Shown here piece after piece: positions 55,412 through 63,386 of a DNA stretch of 64,000 nt. How positions within the stretch are numbered: position 1 is the first letter of the stretch; each line of letters begins with the position of its first letter. The position numbers and the translations under genes are program-made. The stretch is taken from NCBI GenBank assembly GCA_000318405.1, contig KB291794.1, forward strand, positions 1 to 64,000, read 5' to 3'. The stretch is from Brevundimonas diminuta 470-4 (lineage in GTDB: Bacteria > Pseudomonadota > Alphaproteobacteria > Caulobacterales > Caulobacteraceae). The notes beneath the pieces are model-generated. The model had not been told where the DNA came from and searched no databases. It saw only the letters and a program-made list of their open reading frames with translations.

Positions 55412-55990
55412 ATGACCCGGCCTGACACCCAGCTTGATGTAACGACCCGGCGCCTGCTCGATGAGTATCTCGTCGTCGCTGCGCGCGCGGGTGACCAGCG
55501 TGCGTTTGGCGACCTCGCGCGACGCTGGCAGCGACGGTTCAACGCCCACGCCTGGCGGCTCCTCGGGGACGATGAGGCTGCGCGGGACGTCGTTCAGTCA
55601 GGGTGGCTGGAGATCGCACGAGGACTCGGCCGCCTGCGGGACGAACGGGCGTTTCCAGCCTGGGCTTACCGGATCATCTCGCGGGGGTGCGCCCGCCATA
55701 TTCTGAGCCTGAAGGGCCGGCGCGAACTGGATCGCGCCGTTTCGGCGGAGCCTGAGGCGGATGCGCTCCAACCTGATCTTGAACTGCGCGATGAGGCGCG
55801 ACGCCTTCACGCCGCGATCCGCTCATTGCCCCCGCCCCAGCGCGCGGCGGTGGCTCTGTTTCATTTTGAGGACCTCAGCATTCCCGAAATCGCTGTCGCC
55901 CTCGATGTCCCGGCGGGCACGATCAAAACCCGCCTTATGCATGCACGCCGCCGTCTTCGCGCGGTGCTGGAAGGAGAAGGCCATGACTAA
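55412..55990 (+). CDS. ECF sigma factor with a membrane-protein partner
   Basis: This 192-residue sigma-70 family protein has region 2 (FGDLARRWQRRFNAHAWRLL, then DDEAARDVVQSGWLEIARGL) and region 4 (LSIPEIAVALDVPAGTIKTR). Its stop lies inside the start of the next gene, which encodes a small membrane protein likely to act as its partner or anti-sigma factor. ATG at 55412 is used. An ATG at 55376 in the same frame is possible, and neither has a clear ribosome binding site. It is divergent from the pha operon, so it may respond to the same stress. Confidence 0.85.
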   Translation: MTRPDTQLDVTTRRLLDEYLVVAARAGDQRAFGDLARRWQRRFNAHAWRLLGDDEAARDVVQSGWLEIARGLGRLRDERAFPAWAYRIISRGCARHILSLKGRRELDRAVSAEPEADALQPDLELRDEARRLHAAIRSLPPPQRAAVALFHFEDLSIPEIAVALDVPAGTIKTRLMHARRRLRAVLEGEGHD

Positions 55991-56357
55991 TCCCGATCAG
56001 TTGATCGATCAGACACTCGCGGCGGAGGAGCGTGACCTGCTTCGCCGCATCGACGAGGATCCCAGTCACGTTCAGCAGACCCTGACCTTGCTGGCGGGAC
56101 GGTCAGGCTGGGTCAGTGGCGTTCTGCTGGTCACGCAAACGGTCATGTTTTTCGCCGGACTTTGGACAGGTTGGCGGTTCCTGCAGGCCCAGGACGTGCT
56201 GACGGCCCTGCACTGGGGCCTGCCTTCAATGGTCCTCCTCATGATGTCTCTGATGATCAAACTCGCGCTTTGGCCCGCCATGCAAACCCATCGGCTTTTG
56301 GTGGCGCTCAAGCGGCTGGAGTTGCTCGTCGTGCGCGACAGGCAGATCGATCGTTAG
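55983..56357 (+). CDS. DUF6768-like membrane protein, partner of the ECF sigma factor
   Basis: This 124-residue protein has a charged N-terminus (LAAEERDLLRRIDEDP) and two membrane helices (GVLLVTQTVMFFAGLWTGW and SMVLLMMSLMIKLALW). It overlaps the sigma factor gene by eight bases and has GGAGAAGG upstream. Proteins of this type follow ECF sigma factors in Caulobacterales, and an anti-sigma role is plausible but not shown by any motif. Confidence 0.75.
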   Translation: MTNPDQLIDQTLAAEERDLLRRIDEDPSHVQQTLTLLAGRSGWVSGVLLVTQTVMFFAGLWTGWRFLQAQDVLTALHWGLPSMVLLMMSLMIKLALWPAMQTHRLLVALKRLELLVVRDRQIDR

Positions 56358-56393
56358 CGAGATCTGTAGCAGGCCGGCCCCGCCGTCCCGTCT

Positions 56394-56696
56394 TCACCGG
56401 CGGGCGGCAACGGCTTTCCAGGCCGCAACCGGTGTCGGCGTTCCCACGTGCTCGGCGTCCAAGAACCTGACCCCGGTTACCAGCACGAAGCGAGACAGCC
56501 GACCTGTGCCGTCAGAGACCGTATAAGAAAGGTATGCTTGCAGGACATCACGACGATGGACAACGTCACACGTGGCAGGTTCGGCGCGTTGGCTTACTCC
56601 TCCATCCGCGACGACTTGCCCGCGTAGGCCGCAATTTCCTGACCGTGGCCGAGCGGCCCGACCGAGGCTGGAGAAACCCTTGGTCGGGTTCGTCAT
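56394..56696 (-). CDS. Possible small protein, strong ribosome binding site
   Basis: This reading encodes 100 residues starting MTNPTKGFSSLGRAARPRSG. The main support is GAGGAGGA five bases upstream of the ATG. The product is basic and resembles no family I know, though the C-terminal half (LQAYLSYTVSDGTGRLSRFV) looks protein-like. It is divergent from the DUF3606 gene with only 26 bases between starts. It could be spurious. Confidence 0.4.
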   Translation of the reverse strand: MTNPTKGFSSLGRAARPRSGNCGLRGQVVADGGVSQRAEPATCDVVHRRDVLQAYLSYTVSDGTGRLSRFVLVTGVRFLDAEHVGTPTPVAAWKAVAARR

Positions 56697-56722
56697 TTCT
56701 TCCTCCTCAGCGTGTGAGGTCC

Positions 56723-56899
56723 ATGACCCAATCCCTTGCGCCATTTCCCAGGCCGCGTCCGGTCCGCCTTCGCGCTTCAGACGCCGAAGCCGTGCGCGCT
56801 TGGGCAAGTCGCTTCGCCGTCACCGAGGACGATCTTCGAAGAGCGATCAAGAAGGTCGGCGACCGGGTTGATATCGTTCAGCGCGAGTTGATGGAGTGA
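56723..56899 (+). CDS. DUF3606 small protein
   Basis: This 58-residue protein has the DUF3606 helix-turn pattern VRAWASRFAVTEDDLRRAIKKVGD. GAGGT precedes the ATG. DUF3606 proteins are small, possibly DNA-binding, and common near general-stress genes in alphaproteobacteria. It overlaps the next small gene by one base. Confidence 0.7.
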   Translation: MTQSLAPFPRPRPVRLRASDAEAVRAWASRFAVTEDDLRRAIKKVGDRVDIVQRELME

Positions 56900-57150
56900 T
56901 GCGGCTCCTGACAATCATCGCCACCGTGGTGATGTCGGCCGTTCTGAGCCTGGGCCTCTGGTGGTTCTTCGGCGCGCGTATTCCAATGTTCCTCCTGCCG
57001 CTGCTTCTGCTTCTTCCGCTGGTGCCAAGACCGAGCAAAATCCGGCAGGAAAATCGACAGCAGCGGATGGGCTCGCCGGGGCGCCCGACATCGTCTCGGT
57101 CGGACGCCTATGCTGAAAGCCCTGGAGGGGGCGGTCGAGGCGGCTCCTGA
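56899..57150 (+). CDS. Small membrane protein
   Basis: This 83-residue protein has two hydrophobic helices (LLTIIATVVMSAVLSLGLWWF and MFLLPLLLLLPLV) and a polar, glycine-rich tail. Its ATG overlaps the DUF3606 stop by one base (TGATG), which suggests coupled translation. Function unknown. Confidence 0.5.
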   Translation: MRLLTIIATVVMSAVLSLGLWWFFGARIPMFLLPLLLLLPLVPRPSKIRQENRQQRMGSPGRPTSSRSDAYAESPGGGGRGGS

Positions 57151-57449
57151 CGACGAAGCGTCGCTGGCCCGACTGATGCCCCCTGAGCGAGTTTGAGCGG
57201 GAGCACGGCATCGCCAGAAGGGACCTGCTGGCCTTGAACTTCAGTGGCCGTCCGAAGTTTGGCCTATACACCGTAACAGGACGCGCTCGTTCTCATGACG
57301 TCTTCGCCGGGGCATCGGGAAGTCGTCCATCGGTCACACGCGATCGCCAGTTACGCGGAGGCGTCGACGGCTCCACCCCGGCGACGCCTTCTCTGCTGGC
57401 GCAGTTAAGAAGTGAGATCCGTGCAAGTGTCAGCAGCCGTTCCGCTGTT
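57151..57449. other. Intergenic region before the pal-like gene
   Basis: About 300 bases with no supported gene. A plus-strand reading (LSEFEREHGIARRDLLALNF) near 57183 looks faintly protein-like but lacks a start with a ribosome binding site. Confidence 0.35.
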
Positions 57450-58016
57450 TCACCGAGCGCCCGCTACGATCGCGGTGTGACCGTTCCGGTTTTGCGCGAA
57501 GCTGTCTTCGGTCGCGCCGAACGCGATAGGTCGCTCCTTGCCGAAGCTGATCGTATCGATCCGAGCGGCTGGCACGCCCCGATTTACCAGATAGCTACGG
57601 ATGGACTCAGCGCGGCGGGCGCCGAGCGCCAGATTGTACTCTCGCGTTCCGCGCTCGTCTGCATTGCCTTCGATGCGAACCAGGACCTGAGGATATTGCT
57701 GGAGCCAGAGCGCCTGCGCATCGAGGCGGGAAAAGGCCTCCGGGCTGATCCGATAGCTGTCCAGATCAAAATAGACCCGATCCCCCACATTGACGATGAA
57801 ATCCTGGGCCGTGCCCGGCAAAGCCGTTCCCGACGCCACGATCGTATTGCCAGCCAGGCCGGTCGCCGATGCGGCGGCTTCTCGACCGTCCGGGACGGCG
57901 GATGTAACCGGCCTTCGCGCGCAGGCTGTTGCCGTGGCGAGGATCAGACCGGTCATCAGAATACAACCGGTCCCGCGAAAGGCTTCGGCTATGGTCGGGG
58001 CATTCTTGAGTGTCAT
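57450..58016 (-). CDS. Pal/OmpA-family peptidoglycan-associated lipoprotein
   Basis: This 188-residue lipoprotein has a signal with a lipobox ending at Cys32 (TATAC). The OmpA domain has VYFDLDSYRISPEAFSRLDAQ and the peptidoglycan-binding NADERGTREYNLALGARRAESI. It ties the outer membrane to the cell wall. GGAG lies seven bases before the ATG at 58016. The usual tol-pal neighbours are absent, so this is probably an extra stress-type copy rather than the housekeeping pal. It is divergent from the KdpD-like kinase gene. Confidence 0.85.
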   Translation of the reverse strand: MTLKNAPTIAEAFRGTGCILMTGLILATATACARRPVTSAVPDGREAAASATGLAGNTIVASGTALPGTAQDFIVNVGDRVYFDLDSYRISPEAFSRLDAQALWLQQYPQVLVRIEGNADERGTREYNLALGARRAESIRSYLVNRGVPAARIDTISFGKERPIAFGATEDSFAQNRNGHTAIVAGAR

Positions 58017-58172
58017 GGTGAGCTCCTTTGACCAAACGATGATCCGCGGCGCGGGCGGCCGCAAGTATGGGAAACTTATGCCGACACAGCCTCGGCTGGC
58101 ATAAGAAACCCAGTGTTGCGCTGCGGCCCGGTGAGCGTGAGGGGTGACGCGAAGACAAGGCCGGAAACCAGC

Positions 58173-59726
58173 ATGAGCCGTTCGACCCAACCGATCGCCA
58201 AACCCGCAGGACAGGCGGAAGTCGTACGACCGACCGTCTGGCTGCTCGGTCGGTTCGGCGACAGTTTGACCCTCTTCACCCAACTCACCGGGACCGTCGT
58301 TGTGGTTCTGGTCGGCACGATTCTGGCTGAGTTTCTCTACCAAGCCTTCGACCTCACAAGGCTTTCGATCTTCTTCCTGGGTTCGGTGATCGTTTCCGCT
58401 CTGGCGTTCGGAACGCGTGCGGCCGTCTTCGCCGCTCTTCTCGCCTTTGTCGCCTACAACTTCAGTCTCGTTGAGCCCCGGTTCTCTTTCCGATTTGCCG
58501 GCGCTGACGATACCCTGACGCTTGCGGCCTTCCTGGTCGTAGCCCTTTTGACCGGCAGCCTGGCGGGCAGGGTGCGCGAAAGCGAACGAAACAACAGACA
58601 GCGCGCGGATCTGCTCGAAACCCTTTTTGAGGCAAGCCAGGCCTACAGCTCGGCTGGCGGTGAAGCCGAGTTGCGGCGGACGCTGGCCGATCGTCTGGAA
58701 GTGGCAGCCGGAGGCGCCGCGCTCGTTCTTCCTCCGTCTGAAATGCTGGATCCGACGCAGGTGCCTGAAGCGATGCTGGCGACGGTGCGGACCCTGATCG
58801 CGCGTAGTCACCATGATCCCTTGCTTCAAACCGAAGGCGCATGGCGGGCGCGCCGGCTGTCTGAAGACGAAGCCCTCGGGATGGCGATCTGGCGAATCGG
58901 GGAAACCCGGTTGAACGATATCGCGGCGCAGGACCGGCTTTGCGAGGTGTTGATCGACCTGGCGGCCGCGTCACTTGCGCGAACTCGGCTGGCGGATGTT
59001 CAAGCGGAGGCCGAGGCGGAGCGCCGTGCGGGTCCTCTTCGCGAGGCAATCCTCGCATCGTTGTCACACGACCTTCGAACCCCTCTCGCCACGGTGCTGG
59101 CCTCGGCCAGCAGCCTGCGCGATTACGATGTCCGCTTTGACTCCCAGACCCGTATAGGCCTGGCTGACGGGATCGTGCAGGAAGCTGAGCGGCTGAACAC
59201 CTATGTTGAAGCGCTCATCAACCTGTCCCGGATCGAGTCCGGGGACGTCTCGCCCCGGCTGGTGCCGGTTTCAGTTCATGAGGTGATCGACAAGGCTCGA
59301 CAGCGTCTCGGCACCTTCGGCGACGTTCAGGTCGCCCTCATCGCCAAGGGCGCGACTGTGGACGCCCAGGCTGATCCGCTCCTGCTGGAGCAGGTGCTGT
59401 TCAATATTCTTGAGAATGCTCAACGTCACGGTGGCGAGGGCGTGAGCGTCACCATCGCGACCCGTCAGGTGCGCGGGCAGCTTGAGATTTCCATTGAAGA
59501 CGATGGGCCCGGGGTCTCGCCTGTTGAAGGGGCGATGCTGTTCGAGAAGTTCTATCGCGGGGCTCGACAGCAGACCGACGGGCGCGGCACGGGCATCGGC
59601 CTCTCGATCGCCAAAGGTTTCGTCGAAGCCATGGGCGGCACGCTACGCCTTAATGAATCCACCCGCCCTTCGATGGGGCTGAGGTTGGAGCTGCGGCTGC
59701 CTGCCTCAGAAAGTGCATTCTCATGA
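58173..59726 (+). CDS. KdpD-like sensor histidine kinase (short form)
   Basis: This 517-residue kinase has four closely spaced membrane helices of the DUF4118 type (about 40-140), a GAF-like linker, and a kinase core with His299 in SLSHDLRTPLA. The ATPase boxes are NILENAQRHGG, EDDGPGVS and GRGTGIGLSIAKGF. It matches the C-terminal half of KdpD and lacks the N-terminal KdpD/USP sensor domains, so it may sense something other than cytoplasmic potassium. It overlaps its response-regulator gene by four bases. No kdpFABC genes are in the window. Confidence 0.88.
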   Translation: MSRSTQPIAKPAGQAEVVRPTVWLLGRFGDSLTLFTQLTGTVVVVLVGTILAEFLYQAFDLTRLSIFFLGSVIVSALAFGTRAAVFAALLAFVAYNFSLVEPRFSFRFAGADDTLTLAAFLVVALLTGSLAGRVRESERNNRQRADLLETLFEASQAYSSAGGEAELRRTLADRLEVAAGGAALVLPPSEMLDPTQVPEAMLATVRTLIARSHHDPLLQTEGAWRARRLSEDEALGMAIWRIGETRLNDIAAQDRLCEVLIDLAAASLARTRLADVQAEAEAERRAGPLREAILASLSHDLRTPLATVLASASSLRDYDVRFDSQTRIGLADGIVQEAERLNTYVEALINLSRIESGDVSPRLVPVSVHEVIDKARQRLGTFGDVQVALIAKGATVDAQADPLLLEQVLFNILENAQRHGGEGVSVTIATRQVRGQLEISIEDDGPGVSPVEGAMLFEKFYRGARQQTDGRGTGIGLSIAKGFVEAMGGTLRLNESTRPSMGLRLELRLPASESAFS

Positions 59727-60433
59727 GCCGGATCCTGCTCGTCGAAGACGAGCCTCACATCATCAGGTCTCTGACCCCCGCCCTGGTCGCCGAGGGCTAT
59801 CAGGTCACCGCCGCCGAGAGGGGTGACGATGCGCTTGCGGCCCTGGCCAGTGAGGGGTTTGACGTCATCCTGCTCGATCTCGGGCTGCCGGATATGGATG
59901 GCAAGGACGTCATCGCCCGCGTCCGGGAATGGTCCGAAGTCCCCATCCTTGTCTTGAGCGCAAGGCATCTGGAGGCCGAGAAGATCGCTTCTCTGGACCT
60001 GGGTGCGGACGACTACGTCAACAAGCCCTTCGCGATGGGTGAACTGATGGCGCGGCTCCGGGCCGTGCTGCGGGGACGAGATCGTCGGTTTTCGTCCCAG
60101 TCGCTATTCAGGGTCGGCATGCTTGATATCGACTTTTCCGCCCGGTCGGTCCGGTTGGAAGGCGAGACGGTCAGTCTAACGCCTCGAGAGTACGACCTGA
60201 TGCGCACCTTGGCGCGCCACGCGGGACGTGTGGTCACGCATGCTCAGCTCGTCACCGCCGTCTGGGGCGGCGCCGACGCGTCGGATGTCCAGACCTTGCG
60301 CGTTCTCGTGTCGCAACTCCGTCAAAAGATCGAGATTGATGCGTCCCGCCCCCGGTTCGTCTTGACGGAACAGGGTATCGGTTACCGGATGCGGGATCCG
60401 GACAGTGCGAATGCGGGCGGATCGACGCCATGA
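59723..60433 (+). CDS. kdpE: KdpE-like OmpR-family response regulator
   Basis: This 236-residue regulator has an N-terminal receiver with ILLVEDEPHI, the phospho-Asp in VILLDLGLPDMDG and Lys in DDYVNKPFAMGE. The C-terminal winged helix (LTPREYDLMRTLARHAGRVV, then RVLVSQLRQKIE) is that of the OmpR/KdpE group. It is coupled to the KdpD-like kinase by a four-base overlap. Targets could include the potassium genes in this window, but this is an inference. Confidence 0.88.
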   Translation: MSRILLVEDEPHIIRSLTPALVAEGYQVTAAERGDDALAALASEGFDVILLDLGLPDMDGKDVIARVREWSEVPILVLSARHLEAEKIASLDLGADDYVNKPFAMGELMARLRAVLRGRDRRFSSQSLFRVGMLDIDFSARSVRLEGETVSLTPREYDLMRTLARHAGRVVTHAQLVTAVWGGADASDVQTLRVLVSQLRQKIEIDASRPRFVLTEQGIGYRMRDPDSANAGGSTP

Positions 60434-60497
60434 CCCCCTCGATCGCAACCCTCGTCGGCGCCGGTGTTTTGGGCGCCCCCTGCGGACACATCCTCAA

Positions 60498-61121
60498 ATG
60501 AGCATGCAAACCGAAGGCAAAAGAAACCCGCACGGCGCGAGCTACGATCCGGAGGGCCTGGCCAAGCTCTGTGAGCGCTTTGACGCCCTGTTCGCCGACA
60601 GCAATGCACGATTGGATAAGGCGCACGCATCCGAACTGTTGGCTTTGGCCCGGATCTTCGACATCGCGTCCGATTCAGCAGATGCCCCGACCTGGCAGGC
60701 CGTACGGTCTGTCCTCCAGCAGGATTCCAGGCCGGCTTCACCTGCGATCGGCGATGCCGCGGCCAAACTTACGGTGATGATCGTCGAGGACGACCCCGAC
60801 GTGGCCGAAGACTTGGTGATGATGTTCGTCGATGCTGGATACGATTTGGCTGGGCCGTTCCACGATGCCGATGTGGCCGAGGTCTCTGCCTGTCTTCAAC
60901 GGATCGATCTCGCTGTGGTCGACATCAACCTATCAGGCGCAGCTTCGGGCATTGATCTGGCTCGCGCGCTGGGGATGCATTGGGACATCCCCGTCGTCTT
61001 TCTTTCGGGCGATCATGCTGCCGCGTCGGCCAACCGGCATCTAGCGGCCGCCTTCGTTGCCAAACCTTTCAAGGCCGCCGACCTGCTGTCGGCCATCGAC
61101 GCGCTGAAGCTCACGGGATGA
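60498..61121 (+). CDS. Receiver-domain protein with helical N-terminal part
   Basis: This protein has 207 residues. Residues 1-85 are helical (GLAKLCERFDALFADSNARL) with no known domain. Residues 90-205 form a receiver with VMIVEDDPDVAEDLV, the Asp in LAVVDINLSGAASG and Lys in AFVAKPFKAADLL. There is no DNA-binding output. It follows kdpE by 64 bases in the same direction and may belong to its pathway or to the general stress phosphorelay. An ATG at 60504 is an alternative start. Confidence 0.8.
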   Translation: MSMQTEGKRNPHGASYDPEGLAKLCERFDALFADSNARLDKAHASELLALARIFDIASDSADAPTWQAVRSVLQQDSRPASPAIGDAAAKLTVMIVEDDPDVAEDLVMMFVDAGYDLAGPFHDADVAEVSACLQRIDLAVVDINLSGAASGIDLARALGMHWDIPVVFLSGDHAAASANRHLAAAFVAKPFKAADLLSAIDALKLTG

Positions 61122-61231
61122 CCGATCCTGATCACAACCCTCTCACTGAAGGTTGAAGACAAGCTTCACAATCGAGGCAACCGGCAGGTGCCGGAGGGAT
61201 TGGTTTGGGGCACCCTGAATGGAGACAAGAC

Positions 61232-61450
61232 ATGTCCGAGATCGACACCCCGCAAGAGGCCGCCCAGGTCGAACATGCCAAGTTTGCGGCCGAACTGAAG
61301 GCCCAGGCCGATGCGCCTCACCACCCCGCCGCCGAGCAAACCGCGCATGAAGGCATGAACTCTAAGCCCAACGCGGGGATCGCCCCGTCAGGCGCGTTTG
61401 ACGCCGAAGGCCACCGGCCCGTTCTCGAACGTTCGCGCAAGGCGCGTTGA
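61232..61450 (+). CDS. Small hydrophilic protein, unknown
   Basis: This 72-residue protein is rich in Ala, Glu, His and Lys (EAAQVEHAKFAAELKAQADA) and probably largely disordered. GGAG lies eight bases before the ATG. Its composition resembles small stress-induced proteins of alphaproteobacteria, but no family is claimed. A hairpin-like repeat (CCGGCAGGTGCCGG) lies 44 bases upstream. Confidence 0.6.
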   Translation: MSEIDTPQEAAQVEHAKFAAELKAQADAPHHPAAEQTAHEGMNSKPNAGIAPSGAFDAEGHRPVLERSRKAR

Positions 61451-61486
61451 GGCCTCGATACCCCCCAATTCACCCCTGGAGACATC

Positions 61487-61810
61487 ATGGACATACAGAT
61501 CAACACATCAAATGCCGTAGACGGCACAGGCGGTTTTGCCGACGCAATGGAGGAGACCACGCGATCTCGTCTATCGCGATTTGAAGACCGGCTAACCCGC
61601 GTCGAACTGCATTTCTCAGATGAAAGCGGAGCGCGTGAGACTGTGAATGACAAACGGTGCGCCATAGAGGCGCGACTTGCCGGCGGTGATCCAATCACCG
61701 TGACGAATGAGGCCGCAACGCTGGACCTCGCGGCCACCGGCGCGCTGACGAAGATGACGTCCGCTCTGGATCGCCACATTGGGAAATCGACGAACCGGAA
61801 AGGGCACTGA
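61487..61810 (+). CDS. HPF/RaiA-like ribosome-associated protein
   Basis: This 107-residue protein has the S30AE pattern: MDIQINTSNAV at the start, RLSRFEDRLTRVELHFSDES, CAIEARLAGGDPITVTNEA and a final helix DLAATGALTKMTSALDRHIG. These proteins bind and protect idle ribosomes. It follows the small hydrophilic gene by 36 bases, probably in the same transcript, which suits a stress-response group. Confidence 0.8.
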   Translation: MDIQINTSNAVDGTGGFADAMEETTRSRLSRFEDRLTRVELHFSDESGARETVNDKRCAIEARLAGGDPITVTNEAATLDLAATGALTKMTSALDRHIGKSTNRKGH

Positions 61811-61974
61811 TAGACGCTAAGGTAGGCTGACATGACGACGATCAGATCGAAATCTGCTGCGCCCGGCATCTCGGCAGGCAGACTGATTTCGTTCCTTTCC
61901 GATTTGGCGGCGGGACATGGTGCGGTTCGTTGGGGCCTGAGTGTTCGTCACGTTCAAGGGAACCGCCGTCCCCC

Positions 61975-62511
61975 ATGCGGCCCCGTCAGCGGATGAACTG
62001 GACCGTCATCCTCGGGCTCGTCTGCGTGTGGACATCCCTGACGGGGTGCGCGGCCGTAACCGTTCCGCAGGAAGCGGCCCTTCGCGCGCAGGCCATGCAG
62101 ACCGGGACGACATTTCGTCAGGGCGTTGCGACAGCGGCGACCGCGCCTCTGGATGATCTCAACCTCCGTCGTCAGCAGGTTCCCGAGGTCCTGATCTCCT
62201 CGCGGGTCGCGCCTTATGCGATCAGGGGGCTGAGCACATGTACGGCGATTGGCGACGAAATCGCGGAGCTGGACGACGCTCTGGGACCCGATGTCGATCA
62301 ATCGCTTCGCGAAGAGAGCGCAGCGGACCAAGTTGCGAACGCGGCCCTAGGCACCGTGCGCGATACCGTCACCGATTTTATCCCGATGCGAAGTTGGGTC
62401 CGAAGACTGTCCGGGGCTGCAGCCCATGATCGTGAGATCCAGTCTGCGATCCGCGCTGGGTCGGTTCGGCGAGGGTTCCTCAAGGGTCTTTGGCTGTCAA
62501 TCGGCGTCTAA
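61975..62511 (+). CDS. Putative lipoprotein, 3' end overrun by IS21 element
   Basis: This 178-residue protein has a lipoprotein signal with lipobox LTGC (MNWTVILGLVCVWTSLTGCA) and a helical mature part. No family is recognised. The last codons (about LSIGV and the stop) lie in sequence that belongs to the end of the adjacent IS21-family element, whose 24-bp terminal repeat begins at 62500. The natural C-terminus is therefore probably lost. ATG at 61975 is used. One at 61993, closer to the signal, is equally possible. Confidence 0.65.
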   Translation: MRPRQRMNWTVILGLVCVWTSLTGCAAVTVPQEAALRAQAMQTGTTFRQGVATAATAPLDDLNLRRQQVPEVLISSRVAPYAIRGLSTCTAIGDEIAELDDALGPDVDQSLREESAADQVANAALGTVRDTVTDFIPMRSWVRRLSGAAAHDREIQSAIRAGSVRRGFLKGLWLSIGV

Positions 62512-62547
62512 AAGGGACCCCCTATCGGCGTGCAATAGGGACCCCCT
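62500..62547. repeat. Tandem 24-bp terminal repeats of the IS21 element
   Basis: Two adjacent 24-base units (62500-62523 and 62524-62547) differ at only three positions and each ends in AGGGACCCCCT. They are likely transposase binding sites. The first unit overlaps the stop of the lipoprotein gene. Confidence 0.8.
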
Positions 62548-62584
62548 TTTGAGGTTCGGGATGGACGTCACGAGCGCACCGCTT

Positions 62585-62637
62585 GCGAGGGTTGGGGCGT
62601 AGGGAGGGCGTAGCCCGACCGGAGGCTCAACCCTCGC
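62585..62637. repeat. Inverted repeat inside the IS21 element
   Basis: GCGAGGGTTG (62585-62594) and CAACCCTCGC (62628-62637) form a perfect 10-bp stem around a 33-base loop, just beyond the istB stop. It could end istAB transcription or be part of the element end. Confidence 0.5.
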
Positions 62638-62657
62638 CTGGCGTTCTTCGTGGAGGG

Positions 62658-63386
62658 TTAGCTGCGGTGTTTGAAGCGCCAGCTGTCGTTGCCGGTCTCG
62701 ACGATGTCGCAGTGGTGGGTGATGCGGTCGAGCAGGGCCGTGGTCATCTTGGGATCGCCGAACACGGTCGGCCATTCGCCGAAGGCGAGGTTGGTCGTGA
62801 CGATCACCGAGGTCCGCTCGTAGAGCTTGCTGATCAGGTGGAACAGCAGCTGGCCGCCCGAGCGGGCGAACGGCAGGTAGCCAAGCTCGTCGAGGACCAC
62901 GACGTCGAGGCGGCAGAGGTGAGCAGCCAGCGCACCGGCCTTGCCCAGGCGGGTCTCCTCCTCGAGGCGGTTCACCAGGTCGACGGTGTTGAAGTACCGG
63001 CCACGCGCCCCGGCCCGCACGACGTTGGCGATGATGGCGGTGGCCAGGTGGGTCTTGCCCGTGCCGGTCCCGCCGACCAGCACGATGTTGCGCCGGTTCG
63101 CCAGGAAGGCGCCGCTGTGAAGCGAGCGCACCAGCCCCTCGTTGATCGGCGTGTCGTCGAACACGAAGGCGTCGAGGTCCTTCACGGCGGGCAGCCTGGC
63201 CGCCGCCATCCGGTAACGGATGGAAGCCGCATGCCGGTGGGTCGTCTCGGCGCGCAGCAGGTCGGCGAGGATCTCCATGGTCGTGCGCTTGCGCTGCAGG
63301 CCCGTGGTGACCGCCTCGTCGAAGGCTCCGGCCATGCCCTTGAGGCCCAGGCCGGTCAGGGCCGCCATCATCTCATGCCGCTGCAT
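62658..63386 (-). CDS. istB: IstB, IS21 helper ATPase
   Basis: This 242-residue AAA+ protein helps the IS21 transposase choose and bend target DNA. It has Walker [15 protein letters not shown], Walker [21 protein letters not shown] and the C-terminal [19 protein letters not shown] typical of IstB. ATG at 63386 starts the conserved helical N-terminus ([19 protein letters not shown]) and overlaps istA by 14 bases. It looks intact. Confidence 0.93.
   Translation of the reverse strand: MQRHEMMAALTGLGLKGMAGAFDEAVTTGLQRKRTTMEILADLLRAETTHRHAASIRYRMAAARLPAVKDLDAFVFDDTPINEGLVRSLHSGAFLANRRNIVLVGGTGTGKTHLATAIIANVVRAGARGRYFNTVDLVNRLEEETRLGKAGALAAHLCRLDVVVLDELGYLPFARSGGQLLFHLISKLYERTSVIVTTNLAFGEWPTVFGDPKMTTALLDRITHHCDIVETGNDSWRFKHRS

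Noticed and set aside
55320-55420. GAAC/CGTT-like promoter elements before the ECF sigma gene
   Set aside because: The elements are present, but their spacing does not fit the known EcfG-type consensus.
57450-58829. Longer minus-strand reading through the pal-like gene
   Set aside because: The upstream 270 codons are antisense to the KdpD-like kinase. The ATG at 58016 has a good ribosome binding site and begins the lipoprotein signal.
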